From assembly GCA_045649265.1 (NCBI GenBank), contig JAZRPO010000006.1:12970-76969 (forward strand): a DNA stretch of 64,000 nucleotides, given 5' to 3'. Each line of letters begins with the position of its first letter. Positions within the stretch are counted from its first letter, which is position 1. The position numbers and the translations under genes were made by a program. Shown here one piece after another: positions 26,151 through 35,003 of this stretch. Source of the DNA: SIG480 sp045649265 (lineage in GTDB: Bacteria > Bacillota > Clostridia > Oscillospirales > JAAYXM01). Below the pieces are notes generated by a model. The model saw only the letters and a program-made list of their open reading frames with translations, did not search any database and had not been told where the DNA came from.

Positions 26151-27431
26151 CTACCCAACTATATTTTCAAGCGAAGCAATCTTAACACAAAGTGCGAGAA
26201 GCTTGGAAGCTGTTTCAAGCTCTGCAACAGTGGGATATGACGGTGCAATACGAAGATTTGAGTCCTCGGGATCATTTCCGTACGGGAATGTTGCGCCGCA
26301 TCCTGTCATTACAACCCCAGCTTCTGCCATCAGCTTATGAACTCTCTTTGCAGAGCCGCCGGTAACATCGAGGCTAATGAAATATCCGCCATTCGGTGCA
26401 GTCCACTTTGCAATACCAAGCCCTGAAAGCTCAGAATCGAGAATATTGAGAACAACATCAAACTTCGGAGACATAATTTTTGCATGCTTCTTCATATGTG
26501 CTTTAAGTCCGTCAAGATTCTTAAAGAAACGAACATGGCGAAGCTGATTTACTTTATCAGGACCAATCATCTGGAAGTTCAAAACTTTTTTAGCCGATGC
26601 AATATTTGCCTCACTTGTTGCCATAACAGCAACACCTGCACCGGGGAAAGTCATCTTTGAGGTAGAAGCGAAGATATAGCACATATCTTCCTTCCCTGCC
26701 TTCTTACACTCATCAAGAAGGTTGAGAATTTCATCGCCCTTCTCATAAAGGTCATGAACGCAGTAAGCATTATCCCAGAATATTCTGAAATCCTTTGCAG
26801 CCGGGTTAAGTGCTGCAAAAGCACGAACAACATCATCAGAATAGCTGATTCCGCTCGGATTGGAATATTTCGGGACACACCAGATTCCCTTTACAGATTC
26901 ATCATTTTCAACATGCTTGCGAACTTCGTCCATATCAGGTCCGCTTTCTGTCATCGCAATCGGAATCATTTTTATACCAAAGCATTCGCAGATTCCGAAA
27001 TGCCTGTCATATCCCGGGACCGGGCAAAGGAACTTAACCTCCGGAAGCTTGCACCAAGGAGCGCTTCCCATAACGCCATGTGTAACAGAGCGTGAAACCG
27101 TATCAAACATCATCGTGAGGCTTGCGTTTCCGCCGACAACGATCTCAGAAGTTTTTACACCAAGCATTTCTGCAAAAAGAGCTTTCATTTCCGGAATACC
27201 GTCAATTCCGCCGTAGTTTCTTACATCGGGCGAAACACTTGAAACATCTTCATTCTTCGAAAGAACAGTGAAAAGCTCTTCGCTGAGGTCAAGCTGATTC
27301 GGAGCCGGCTTTCCCCGAGACATATCTAGTTTAAGTCCTTGAGCAACATAGGCAGCATACTCTTTCTGAAGCGATGAAAGAAGAGCCTTTGCTTCTTCTT
27401 TGGCAAGTGTCCGATAAGAAGTATTATTCAT
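26151..27431 (-). CDS. Aspartate aminotransferase, type Ic-like PLP enzyme
   Basis: 426 residues. It resembles the MocR-like/type Ic aspartate aminotransferases rather than AspC. The start LDMSRGKPAPNQLDLS (about 35-50) is the family hallmark. PLP contacts are Asp220 and Tyr223 in FWDNAY, and the Schiff-base Lys259 is in STSKMTFPG; a C-terminal arginine is in NLRIAPSYP. It interconverts aspartate and oxaloacetate. It sits between asnS and purB, two enzymes that consume aspartate or asparagine, which supports aspartate as the substrate. Confidence 0.9.
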   Translation of the reverse strand: MNNTSYRTLAKEEAKALLSSLQKEYAAYVAQGLKLDMSRGKPAPNQLDLSEELFTVLSKNEDVSSVSPDVRNYGGIDGIPEMKALFAEMLGVKTSEIVVGGNASLTMMFDTVSRSVTHGVMGSAPWCKLPEVKFLCPVPGYDRHFGICECFGIKMIPIAMTESGPDMDEVRKHVENDESVKGIWCVPKYSNPSGISYSDDVVRAFAALNPAAKDFRIFWDNAYCVHDLYEKGDEILNLLDECKKAGKEDMCYIFASTSKMTFPGAGVAVMATSEANIASAKKVLNFQMIGPDKVNQLRHVRFFKNLDGLKAHMKKHAKIMSPKFDVVLNILDSELSGLGIAKWTAPNGGYFISLDVTGGSAKRVHKLMAEAGVVMTGCGATFPYGNDPEDSNLRIAPSYPTVAELETASKLLALCVKIASLENIVG

Positions 27432-27462
27432 ATTTATTCTCCTGAATTAAAATTTTTCAAAC

Positions 27463-28851
27463 TTAAAAGAGCTTACCTGTGCATCTCGGGAACGGAAGAA
27501 CGTCACGAATGTTGCTTATTCCCGTAAGATACATAATCAAGCGTTCAAAACCCAGCCCATATCCTGCGTGAGAAACACCGCCAAAACGGCGAAGATTGAG
27601 ATACCAATCATAATCAGCACGGTTAAGACCCATTTCATCCATCTTAGCCGCAAGAACGTCATACCGTTCTTCACGCTGGCTGCCGCCAATAAGTTCTCCG
27701 ATTCCGGGAACAAATAAATCCATAGCAGCAACTGTTTTTCCGTCATCGTTCTGACGCATATAAAATGCTTTGATTTCCTTAGGATAATTGATTAAGAACA
27801 TCGGCTTTTTCATAACCTCTTCTGTAAGGAACCTCTCATGTTCAGTTTGGAGGTCACATCCAAAGAAGACGGGATATTCAAACTTTTCCTTATGCTGTTC
27901 CAAAATTTTGATTCCATCAGAATATTCCATAACACCAAACGAAGAATTAGCCACGTGTTCAAGGCGTTCTATGAGGCCCTTGTCAACGAAATTGTTGAAG
28001 AAGTTCATTTCTTCCTTGCAGTTGTCGAGAACGTGACGTATTACGAACTTTACCATTGCTTCGGCAAGCTCCATATCATCATTCAAATCAGCAAAAGCAA
28101 TTTCAGGCTCAATCATCCAGAATTCCGCAGCGTGACGGGCAGTATTTGAATTTTCTGCCCGGAAAGTTGGCCCGAAGGTATAAGTCTTTCCAAATGCAAG
28201 AGCAAAGGTTTCGGCTTCAAGCTGGCCGGAAACCGTAAGGCTTGCTTCGCGGCCAAAGAAATCTCCAGAGTAATCAATTTTTCCATCCTCGCCGCGAGGA
28301 GGATTTTCCATATCAAGCGTTGTAATCTTGAACATCTCGCCTGCGCCCTCGCAGTCGCTGCCGGTAATAATCGGTGTATGAGCATATACAAAGCCGCGCT
28401 CATTAAAAAACTTGTGAATTGCATACGCGGCTTCGCTTCTCACTCTGAAAACAGCGGAGAACGTATTCGTTCTCGGACGAAGGTAAGAAATCGTTCTCAA
28501 AAATTCAAGAGAATGCCTTTTCTTTTGCAACGGATAATCGGGGGCAGACTCACCTTCAATGCTTACTTCCTCTGCTTTAATTTCAAACGGCTGCTTTGCA
28601 TCGGGAGTGAGAATAAACTTACCCGTGACAACAACAGCGCTTCCTACATTTAAATGAACAAGCTCAGAGAAATTATTAAGAGAATCATCAAGAACAACCT
28701 GAACGCTTTTAAAATATGAACCGTCATTTAACTCGATAAAACCAAAGACCTTTGAGTCGCGAACTGTTCGCACCCAACCGCCCACAGTTACAGAGTTTCC
28801 GGAAAAGGCATCTGGTGAGTTAAACAACTCTCTTACGTTTGTAAGCTTCAT
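27463..28851 (-). CDS. asnS: Asparagine--tRNA ligase
   Basis: 462 residues from ATG 28851. An OB-fold anticodon-binding domain (about 8-110) precedes a class II core with motif 2 FRAENSNTARHAAEFWMIEPE (about 230) and motif 3 GLGFERLIMYLTG (about 430). An ATG five codons upstream lacks a ribosome site; GGAG is nine bases before the chosen ATG. The leader is too short for a T-box. First gene of an asnS-aspartate aminotransferase-purB operon. Confidence 0.96.
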   Translation of the reverse strand: MKLTNVRELFNSPDAFSGNSVTVGGWVRTVRDSKVFGFIELNDGSYFKSVQVVLDDSLNNFSELVHLNVGSAVVVTGKFILTPDAKQPFEIKAEEVSIEGESAPDYPLQKKRHSLEFLRTISYLRPRTNTFSAVFRVRSEAAYAIHKFFNERGFVYAHTPIITGSDCEGAGEMFKITTLDMENPPRGEDGKIDYSGDFFGREASLTVSGQLEAETFALAFGKTYTFGPTFRAENSNTARHAAEFWMIEPEIAFADLNDDMELAEAMVKFVIRHVLDNCKEEMNFFNNFVDKGLIERLEHVANSSFGVMEYSDGIKILEQHKEKFEYPVFFGCDLQTEHERFLTEEVMKKPMFLINYPKEIKAFYMRQNDDGKTVAAMDLFVPGIGELIGGSQREERYDVLAAKMDEMGLNRADYDWYLNLRRFGGVSHAGYGLGFERLIMYLTGISNIRDVLPFPRCTGKLF

Positions 28852-28879
28852 AAAATTCAACTCCATTACATAAAACTAC

Positions 28880-28909
28880 ATAATATATATTTAAACATAA
28901 TTTTGTCAA
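28880..28909 (-). promoter_or_regulatory. Promoter of asnS operon
   Basis: TTGACA (28909-28904), 18 bases, TATTAT (28885-28880), about 20 bases before the asnS ribosome site. There is no room for a regulatory leader. Confidence 0.82.
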
Positions 28910-28988
28910 AAAGTCCATAGATAATTTCCTGTTTTTTATTTAATTTCCAAATATTGCAGAAGAATTTACGAATTTAACATAAGGTGTT

Positions 28989-29016
28989 TTGGAATACTTG
29001 TTTTGTAGGCTAAAAT
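28989..29016 (+). promoter_or_regulatory. Candidate promoter of the DUF378 gene
   Basis: TTGGAA, 16 bases, TAAAAT (29011-29016), about 12 bases before AAGGAG. The match is moderate and the spacer one base short of ideal. Confidence 0.45.
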
Positions 29017-29040
29017 CAAAGACTTAAGGAGTTGAAAATT

Positions 29041-29265
29041 ATGTTTGACAGAATCGCACTTCTTCTCACAATAGTTGGCGCACTAAACTGGGGCTCGATC
29101 GGTTTGTTCCAGTTTGACATTGTTGCTGCTATTTTTGGCGGTCAGGGTGCTATCCTGAGCAGAATTGTCTATACACTCGTCGCACTTGCAGGAATCTGGT
29201 GCATTTCCCTATTCTTCCGCGATGATGCTGTTATGACAACTCACAGAGAAAAGGGCCATATGTAA
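29041..29265 (+). CDS. DUF378 family small membrane protein
   Basis: 74 residues with two membrane helices (about 4-24 and 40-58) and the family motif VGALNWGSIGLF (about 11-22). The C-terminus is short and basic. An in-frame TTG three codons upstream is part of the spacer; AAGGAG is nine bases before the ATG. DUF378 proteins are widespread in Firmicutes, and their function is not known. Monocistronic, with a terminator shared with the converging ackA. Confidence 0.85.
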   Translation: MFDRIALLLTIVGALNWGSIGLFQFDIVAAIFGGQGAILSRIVYTLVALAGIWCISLFFRDDAVMTTHREKGHM

Positions 29266-29283
29266 ACTAAGAAAACTGAATTA

Positions 29284-29320
29284 AAAAAATTCCCGCAATG
29301 CTATATCGCGGGAATTTTTT
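29284..29320. terminator. Bidirectional terminator between DUF378 gene and ackA
   Basis: A 13-bp stem, AAAAAATTCCCGC with its complement and an 11-base loop. T-runs flank it on both strands, so it serves both converging genes. Confidence 0.92.
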
Positions 29321-29335
29321 GTTTTTTATGTAAAA

Positions 29336-30529
29336 TTAAAGGGAATTTACAATTTCTTCGGTATCTTTTGCAATCATGAGCTCTTCGTTTGTCGGGATGA
29401 TGAAAATCTTGACCTTAGAATCAGCCGCAGAAACATCAATCTCTTTTCCTCGAACCTTATTCTTCTCTGCATCCATCTTCACACCCATATATTCGAGGCC
29501 TGAGCAGATATCGTAGCGAAGGTCAGTTGAATTTTCGCCGATGCCTGCGGTGAACACAATGGCATCTACCCCGCCCATCGCTGTCGCATATGCACCGATA
29601 AACTTCTTTACTTCATAAATGAACTTATCAAGAGCAAGACGTGCACGTTCATTTCCGTTTACAGCTGCGGCTTCAAGATCACGGAAGTCAGAGCTTACGC
29701 CGGAGATTCCGAGAACGCCTGACTTTTTGTTAAGGATATTGTTCATTTCCTTGATGTCATAGCCGTAACGACCCATGAGATATTCAAGAATCGTTGCATC
29801 AATATCGCCGGAGCGAGTACCCATAAGGAAGCCTGCAAGCGGGCCGAGCCCCATGCTTGTATCCTGACACTTGCCGTCAACTACTGCAGAAAGTGATGAG
29901 CCATTTCCGAGGTGGCAGCAGATAACGCGGCTGTGCTCAGGATTGCCGAGCATATCAATCGCACGTGCAGAAACGTAGCGATGGCTTGTTCCGTGGAAAC
30001 CGTAGCGACGAACATCGTCCTTTTCATAGTATTCATACGGAATCGGGTAAATATATGCCTTTGGCGGCATTGTCATATGGAAAGCAGTGTCAAAAACTGC
30101 AACCTGCGGAGTGCTCGGCATGACCTTCTGACAAGCGCGGATACCCATAAGGTTTGCAGGATTGTGGAGCGGGCCGAGCGGGATACACTTTTCAATCGCA
30201 GCAATGCAAGCATCGTCAACAAGGCAGCTCTTGGTAAACTCCATACCCCCGTGGAGAACCCTGTGACCGACAGCAGCAATTTCATCGGTAGAAGCGATAA
30301 CGCCTTTTACAGGGTCAACAAGAATATCAAGAACTGACTGGATTGCCTCAGCATGAGTAGGCATAGCGATGTCAGCCTTAACATCATCACGACCGGGAAC
30401 CTTGTGAGTAAGACGGCCATCGATGCCTATGCGTTCACAAAGACCTTTTGCAAAAACCTGACCGCCCTCTGATTCCATAAACTGATATTTAAGCGAGGAG
30501 CTTCCTGCATTGATAACAAGAATTTTCAT
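29336..30529 (-). CDS. ackA: Acetate kinase
   Basis: 397 residues. Phosphotransferase ILVINAGSSSLKYQF start (ASKHA fold), a catalytic His/Arg block FHGTSHRYVS (about 180) and the second phosphate loop AVGHRVLHGG (about 87). Makes ATP and acetate from acetyl phosphate, a main energy step in fermentation. No pta is adjacent. The ribosome site GGAGGG precedes ATG. A promoter and a 5' UTR hairpin lie upstream; the control region overlaps that of the divergent tmcAL. Confidence 0.98.
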   Translation of the reverse strand: MKILVINAGSSSLKYQFMESEGGQVFAKGLCERIGIDGRLTHKVPGRDDVKADIAMPTHAEAIQSVLDILVDPVKGVIASTDEIAAVGHRVLHGGMEFTKSCLVDDACIAAIEKCIPLGPLHNPANLMGIRACQKVMPSTPQVAVFDTAFHMTMPPKAYIYPIPYEYYEKDDVRRYGFHGTSHRYVSARAIDMLGNPEHSRVICCHLGNGSSLSAVVDGKCQDTSMGLGPLAGFLMGTRSGDIDATILEYLMGRYGYDIKEMNNILNKKSGVLGISGVSSDFRDLEAAAVNGNERARLALDKFIYEVKKFIGAYATAMGGVDAIVFTAGIGENSTDLRYDICSGLEYMGVKMDAEKNKVRGKEIDVSAADSKVKIFIIPTNEELMIAKDTEEIVNSL

Positions 30530-30559
30530 AAAAACATTCCCTCCGGTAAATTAATTCTG

Positions 30560-30590
30560 CCGCACATCTTGAAAAAAGATGGCTTTGCGG
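30560..30590 (-). promoter_or_regulatory. Hairpin in the ackA 5' untranslated region
   Basis: The minus-strand leader forms CCGCA/TGCGG outside and CATCTT/AAGATG inside, with a four-base bulge and a five-base loop. It lies between the promoter and the ribosome site. No T-tract follows, so it is not a terminator; it may stabilise the mRNA. Confidence 0.45.
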
Positions 30591-30634
30591 TTAAAATATA
30601 AATAACTATGTTGCCTTTCCAGACAGTAAAGTAT

Positions 30635-30663
30635 ATTTTACAATATATCGTTGCTTTTTGCAA
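30635..30663 (-). promoter_or_regulatory. Promoter of ackA
   Basis: TTGCAA (30663-30658), 17 bases, TAAAAT (30640-30635), leaving a leader of about 100 bases. The -35 lies about 37 bases before the ATG of the divergent tmcAL gene, so the two control regions overlap. Confidence 0.75.
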
Positions 30664-30699
30664 GCTTTTTTTAATTTTTTCAGCAAAAGGAGTGAGAAA

Positions 30700-31893
30700 A
30701 TGAACATTTATGGCATTGTATGCGAATACAACCCATTTCATAACGGCCATCTGTACCAAATCGAACAAATAAAAGCCTGCGGAGCTGACGGAATTGTCTG
30801 CGTTATGAGCGGTAATTTTGTTCAGCGCGGAGACTTTGCAATAATGCAAAAGCATGCACGCGCAGAAGCTGCAATCCGATGTGGAGCCGACATTGTTTTT
30901 GAGCTTCCGGTGCCGTATGTTCTCTCCTCTGCCGAGCGCTTTGCTTACGGTGCAATTTCTATTTTTGAAAATCTCGGCATCATTTCTTCTCTTGCTTTTG
31001 GAACAGAGAGCAATGATCTCAACTCGCTTCTTGAAATTGCAAAGCTTTTGATTTCAGGGGACCTGAATTCCGAAATAACAGCTGAGCTTTCACTCGGAGT
31101 TTCCTACCCTACTGCGTTATCTGCTGCCTTAAATAAACGAAACAAAAGCCTCGCAGAGCTCATTTCAACTCCAAACAACATTCTTGCAGTTGAATATTTA
31201 AAAGCGCTTCTTATGTTAAATTCTGATATTAAACCCATAGCATTTAAAAGAATCGGCGCGGAGCACGATTGTGCAATATCATCTGACACTTTCGCCTCAG
31301 CCTCTCATATTCGCTCACTTATTACGGATAATGCTCAGATTAAAAAACTCATACCGCCTCCCAGCCTCGAAATTGTTGAAAGGGAAAGCAGTCTTGGTCA
31401 TGCGCCGGTAAATATAAAAACCGCTTCGACTTCTGTCATTTCTTCATTAAAGCGCCTTTCCCCCGAAGATTTTAGGAAGTATCCCGATGTTTCCGAGGGA
31501 CTGGAAAACCGGATTTTTGATGCGGTTGCATCAAGTAATTCACTTGAAGATGCGATAAATTCAGCAAAAACAAAGAGATATACACATTCCCGACTTCGCC
31601 GCATTTTTCTTAATGCTTTTCTAAATATCACCTCTGATTTTCCAAGCACTCCACCGTATGTAAAGCTGCTTGCCTTTTCGGATTCAGGCAGAGCGATTTT
31701 AAAGAGGACAAAAGAAGTTTCGAGGATACCGATTATAACCAGGCCGTCTGCTATAAAAAACGAGAGCGACGAAGCAAAAAAACTCCTCGCTCTCGAAAAA
31801 CGTGCAGATGATATATATTCTCTTTTCATGGAAACTCCGCTACCCCCGGGAGCGGCGCTTAAAACATCTCCTGTTTTTGTGTCAGACAAGTGA
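30700..31893 (+). CDS. tmcAL: tRNA(Met) cytidine acetate ligase
   Basis: 397 residues from ATG 30700 (AAAGGAG upstream; an upstream in-frame extension lacks a ribosome site). Nucleotidyltransferase HxGH-type motif in YNPFHNGHLYQIEQ (about 8-22), then CVMSGNFVQRGDFA and the AFGTES block. The family (YlbM) activates acetate with ATP to acetylate the wobble cytidine of elongator tRNA-Met. Its placement beside acetate kinase is suggestive. The last 12 bases overlap the end of the converging murD. Confidence 0.93.
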   Translation: MNIYGIVCEYNPFHNGHLYQIEQIKACGADGIVCVMSGNFVQRGDFAIMQKHARAEAAIRCGADIVFELPVPYVLSSAERFAYGAISIFENLGIISSLAFGTESNDLNSLLEIAKLLISGDLNSEITAELSLGVSYPTALSAALNKRNKSLAELISTPNNILAVEYLKALLMLNSDIKPIAFKRIGAEHDCAISSDTFASASHIRSLITDNAQIKKLIPPPSLEIVERESSLGHAPVNIKTASTSVISSLKRLSPEDFRKYPDVSEGLENRIFDAVASSNSLEDAINSAKTKRYTHSRLRRIFLNAFLNITSDFPSTPPYVKLLAFSDSGRAILKRTKEVSRIPIITRPSAIKNESDEAKKLLALEKRADDIYSLFMETPLPPGAALKTSPVFVSDK

Positions 31894-33264
31894 GTTTACG
31901 AGCTTTTTGAAAGTTTCTCCTCTGAGCATAAAGTTTTCAAACATGTCAAAGGAAGCACAAGCCGGAGAAAGAGCCACGATATCTCCTCGTTCCGAAATCT
32001 CCGATGCAACGCGTACAACATCTTCAAAGGTATCACACATAACTATCGGAAGCTCGTTTTCATCGTATCCCTCGGCCTTTACCACTGCATCGCGTATGCT
32101 ATTTGCAGTCGCACCTACAAGAATGAGTTTTTTAACATATTTGACCGCGGCATCACCAAGAACATCAAACGGAATTTTCTTATCATATCCACCGGCTATC
32201 AGGATAACCTTTCTGTCAAAGGCCGAAAGGCCGGCTATTGTTCTTGTGGGGCTTGAAGCTATTGAATCGTTATAGTATTTAACTCCGCGAAGCTCACGGA
32301 TAAATTCCATTCTATGCTCCACACCACCAAAACTTTTTGCAACGCTCAAAATATCTGTTTCCGATACTATGCCCTCTGTTGCCGCAATAGCTGCCATGTA
32401 GTTTTCAACATTGTGCATTCCGGGAATTTTAATATCTGAAAGTGACAGAACTTTTTTTGTTTTTTCGTCAGTTTTTCTCACGATATATCCATTCTCAACG
32501 CAAAAGCCATTTGCAAGAATATGTTTTGACGAGAACAAAACTGCCCGCTCTCCCAGCTCCTCGGCAATAAGCCTTGTAACTTCATTATCATAATTCAAGA
32601 CAACCCTTCCTGTTGAGTGACGAAAAATTTCCTTTTTAGCATAAATATATTCTTCAAAGGATTTATGCACATCAAGATGATTCGGTGTCACATTTGTTAT
32701 AACAGATATTTGCGGGCTGAATTTAATATTCATTAACTGAAATGAGGAAAGCTCAACAACGGAAAAATCAGTTTCAATCATGGAGTCAACCTCATCAAGC
32801 AAAGGCTTTCCGATATTCCCGCCAACAAAGCAACGCTTTCCTGCCTGTTCAAGCAGTTTTCCTATGATTGTTGTTGTGGTTGTTTTTCCATCACTACCGG
32901 TTACTCCAATACACGTGCATGGGCATAGCTTTAAAAACTGCTCCATTTCAGATGTAATAACGACACCGTTTCTTTCCGCTTCCAAGAGCTCCGGAACATC
33001 ATAACGAAGCCCCGGCGTCTTAAAAATAAAGTCAACATCATGCAGGTTTGAAAGATAACTTTCTCCGAGAGAAAACTCTGCACCCATGGCTATAAATTCA
33101 TTTATCAACTCCGAATTATGTTCCGCCTTTTTGTCGCAAACCAAAACCTGCGCACCGCATCTTAACATCATTCGTATAAGCGGTGTATTGCTGACACCCA
33201 TACCAATGACAGCGCAACGCGTTTTGCTAAGTTTTTCGAGTAACTTTTTAAGCCCCTTGCTCAT
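31882..33264 (-). CDS. murD: UDP-N-acetylmuramoylalanine--D-glutamate ligase
   Basis: 460 residues from ATG 33264 (CGGAGGAGC upstream; a TTG nine codons earlier precedes the ribosome site). ATP loop GVTGSDGKTTTTT (about 117-129) and the Mur-ligase blocks NVTPNHLDVH and YNDSIASSPTRT. Adds D-glutamate to UDP-MurNAc-L-alanine in the cytosol. It lies alone among mur genes here; murB is 2 kb away on the other strand. It overlaps tmcAL tail to tail by 12 bases. Confidence 0.97.
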   Translation of the reverse strand: MSKGLKKLLEKLSKTRCAVIGMGVSNTPLIRMMLRCGAQVLVCDKKAEHNSELINEFIAMGAEFSLGESYLSNLHDVDFIFKTPGLRYDVPELLEAERNGVVITSEMEQFLKLCPCTCIGVTGSDGKTTTTTIIGKLLEQAGKRCFVGGNIGKPLLDEVDSMIETDFSVVELSSFQLMNIKFSPQISVITNVTPNHLDVHKSFEEYIYAKKEIFRHSTGRVVLNYDNEVTRLIAEELGERAVLFSSKHILANGFCVENGYIVRKTDEKTKKVLSLSDIKIPGMHNVENYMAAIAATEGIVSETDILSVAKSFGGVEHRMEFIRELRGVKYYNDSIASSPTRTIAGLSAFDRKVILIAGGYDKKIPFDVLGDAAVKYVKKLILVGATANSIRDAVVKAEGYDENELPIVMCDTFEDVVRVASEISERGDIVALSPACASFDMFENFMLRGETFKKLVNSLV

Positions 33265-33294
33265 ACTGCTCCTCCGATTAATTAAAAACAAATA

Positions 33295-33318
33295 GGCAAC
33301 CGCAAATGTTCGGTTGCC
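33295..33318 (-). terminator. Hairpin between HPr-like gene and murD
   Basis: An 8-bp stem GGCAACCG/CGGTTGCC with an 8-base loop, followed on the minus strand by TATTTGTTTTTAA. A moderate intrinsic terminator 18 bases after the HPr-like stop; murD may be expressed by readthrough. Confidence 0.65.
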
Positions 33319-33335
33319 GGGTTGTTATGTATCAA

Positions 33336-33575
33336 TTAGCCTTCGATAATAATGTTTTTTACTGCTTCGCGGAAAGCCTTATACTCTTCTTCTGTTCCGT
33401 TGACAGTAACAGTCACCGGCTTTGAGAGGTCAATGCTGAAAATGCCCATGATTGATTTTGCATCAATAACATAACGACCTGAAATAAGGTCGATATCACA
33501 CATTTGCTTGCAAGCTGCATTCACAAAGTTCTTAACCTCATTGATTGATGAAAGTGAAACGTTGAATTTGTACAT
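33336..33575 (-). CDS. HPr-like protein lacking the phosphocarrier histidine
   Basis: 79 residues from ATG 33575 (GGAAGGAG eight bases upstream). The HPr fold is recognised by DAKSIMGIFSIDLSKPVTVTV (38-58), with Ser41 in the place of the regulatory Ser46. The N-terminal loop that should carry GIHARPA reads LSSINEVKNF, with no His, so it cannot relay phosphate in the PTS. It may be a regulatory or structural relative similar to Crh. It is monocistronic with a strong promoter. Short relatives of this type occur in other Clostridia; the function is unknown. Confidence 0.85.
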   Translation of the reverse strand: MYKFNVSLSSINEVKNFVNAACKQMCDIDLISGRYVIDAKSIMGIFSIDLSKPVTVTVNGTEEEYKAFREAVKNIIIEG

Positions 33576-33622
33576 AAATATAGCTCCTTCCAAATTTGTA
33601 TTGCTATTTTCCTTACAAATAA

Positions 33623-33651
33623 AGTATAATACTTTTGTGGAGATTTTTCAA
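33623..33651 (-). promoter_or_regulatory. Promoter of the His-less HPr-like gene
   Basis: TTGAAA (33651-33646), 17 bases, TATACT (33628-33623): a strong housekeeping promoter about 48 bases before the ATG. Confidence 0.88.
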
Positions 33652-33680
33652 CTATTTTATTGTAAAATTTAGGTGAGTTT

Positions 33681-34973
33681 ATGAATATCGCTTTTTATAC
33701 ACTCGGTTGCAAGGTTAATCAATTTGAAACGCAGTCACTTGAACTTTTGCTTGCAGAAAAAGGTCACACTGTTGTTCTTGATTATTCTCTTGCAGATGTC
33801 ATTGTTATGAATACTTGCAGCGTCACTTCCACCAGCGACCAAAAATCAAGACGAATGATACGATACATGGCAAAAACCTACCCTGATGCCAAAATTGCGG
33901 TATGTGGATGTCTGGCACAGCTTTCCCCTGATGAAATCGCCAAAATTGAGGGGGTTTCGCTCGTTTCAGGCACATCAGAAAAAGAAGCCTTTGCTGATGC
34001 GATTTCTTCCCTTTTAACTAAACGTTATGCGAAGCTTCCGATCGATAATCCTCTTTTGCGCCGAAAATTCGAATGTCTTCCGGCTGGCGGGCTTTACGGA
34101 CATACCAGAGCGCTGCTCAAAATTGAAGACGGTTGCAGCAACTTCTGCACATATTGCATTATTCCGTATTCACGCGGCCCTGTCCGCTCGATGCCTTTTG
34201 ACTCTGCCATTTCAGACTGTCGGAAGCTTGTTGACTCCGGCTACAAAGAAGTTGTAATTACCGGTATCGAAATTTCATCTTACGGTCGGGATCTTTCACC
34301 AAAGCGAACACTTCCCGACATAGTATATGCTCTTTGCAGCGCTTTCCCAAGGATAAGATTCCGGCTCGGCTCTCTCGAACCGAGAATAATTGACGATAAT
34401 TTCTGCCAAAAACTGAGTGGTTTATCAAATCTATGTGACCACTTTCACCTTTCTATGCAAAGCGGTTGTGACGAAACACTTTCGAGGATGCACAGAAAGT
34501 ATGACTCGTCCCGCTTCCTTGAAGCAGTAAAGCTTTTAAGGCAACATTTTCCGGGTTGTGCAATTACGACAGATATGATAGTAGGATTTCCCGGTGAAGA
34601 TGAGAATGAATTTGAAAAATCCCTTTCTTTTATCAAAAAATGCGAGTTTTCTTCTATGCATATTTTTCCCTATTCAAAAAGAGCCGGAACTGCTGCTGCG
34701 AAAATGGAAGGACAGATAATTAAGAAAGTTAAAGCACTAAGGGCGAAGCGGGCTGCTGAAATTTCTGCCGAAATGTCCAAAAACTATCTTTCTTCGAGGC
34801 TACAAGGAATAGAATCTGTTCTTTTTGAGGAGGAACACAAAGGTTTCTGGGTCGGCCACGCGAAAAACTTCGTCAAGGTGTATGTAAAATCTGACCGTGA
34901 TTTAAAAAATACCGTTTTTGACGTTAAAATTTCCTCGCTATTATTTGATGGGCTGTTTGGAAATATAATATAA
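33681..34973 (+). CDS. mtaB: tRNA ms2t6A37 methylthiotransferase MtaB
   Basis: 430-residue radical-SAM enzyme. The UPF0004 domain binds one Fe-S cluster (Cys10 in TLGCKVNQFE, Cys46, Cys75 or 77). The radical-SAM CxxxCxxC is Cys152, Cys156, Cys159 (CSNFCTYC). A C-terminal TRAM-like segment is short. The TLGCKVNQFET motif identifies the MtaB branch rather than MiaB or RimO. It adds a methylthio group to t6A37 in tRNAs reading ANN codons. First gene of the plus-strand run to pfkA. Confidence 0.95.
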   Translation: MNIAFYTLGCKVNQFETQSLELLLAEKGHTVVLDYSLADVIVMNTCSVTSTSDQKSRRMIRYMAKTYPDAKIAVCGCLAQLSPDEIAKIEGVSLVSGTSEKEAFADAISSLLTKRYAKLPIDNPLLRRKFECLPAGGLYGHTRALLKIEDGCSNFCTYCIIPYSRGPVRSMPFDSAISDCRKLVDSGYKEVVITGIEISSYGRDLSPKRTLPDIVYALCSAFPRIRFRLGSLEPRIIDDNFCQKLSGLSNLCDHFHLSMQSGCDETLSRMHRKYDSSRFLEAVKLLRQHFPGCAITTDMIVGFPGEDENEFEKSLSFIKKCEFSSMHIFPYSKRAGTAAAKMEGQIIKKVKALRAKRAAEISAEMSKNYLSSRLQGIESVLFEEEHKGFWVGHAKNFVKVYVKSDRDLKNTVFDVKISSLLFDGLFGNII

Positions 34974-35003
34974 ATACATAATTCTTAAAGGACTGTGTTT
35001 TGT

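Noticed and set aside
28852..28910. T-box riboswitch before asnS
   Set aside because: Only about 50 bases separate the promoter and the start codon, and no T-box motif or antiterminator is present.
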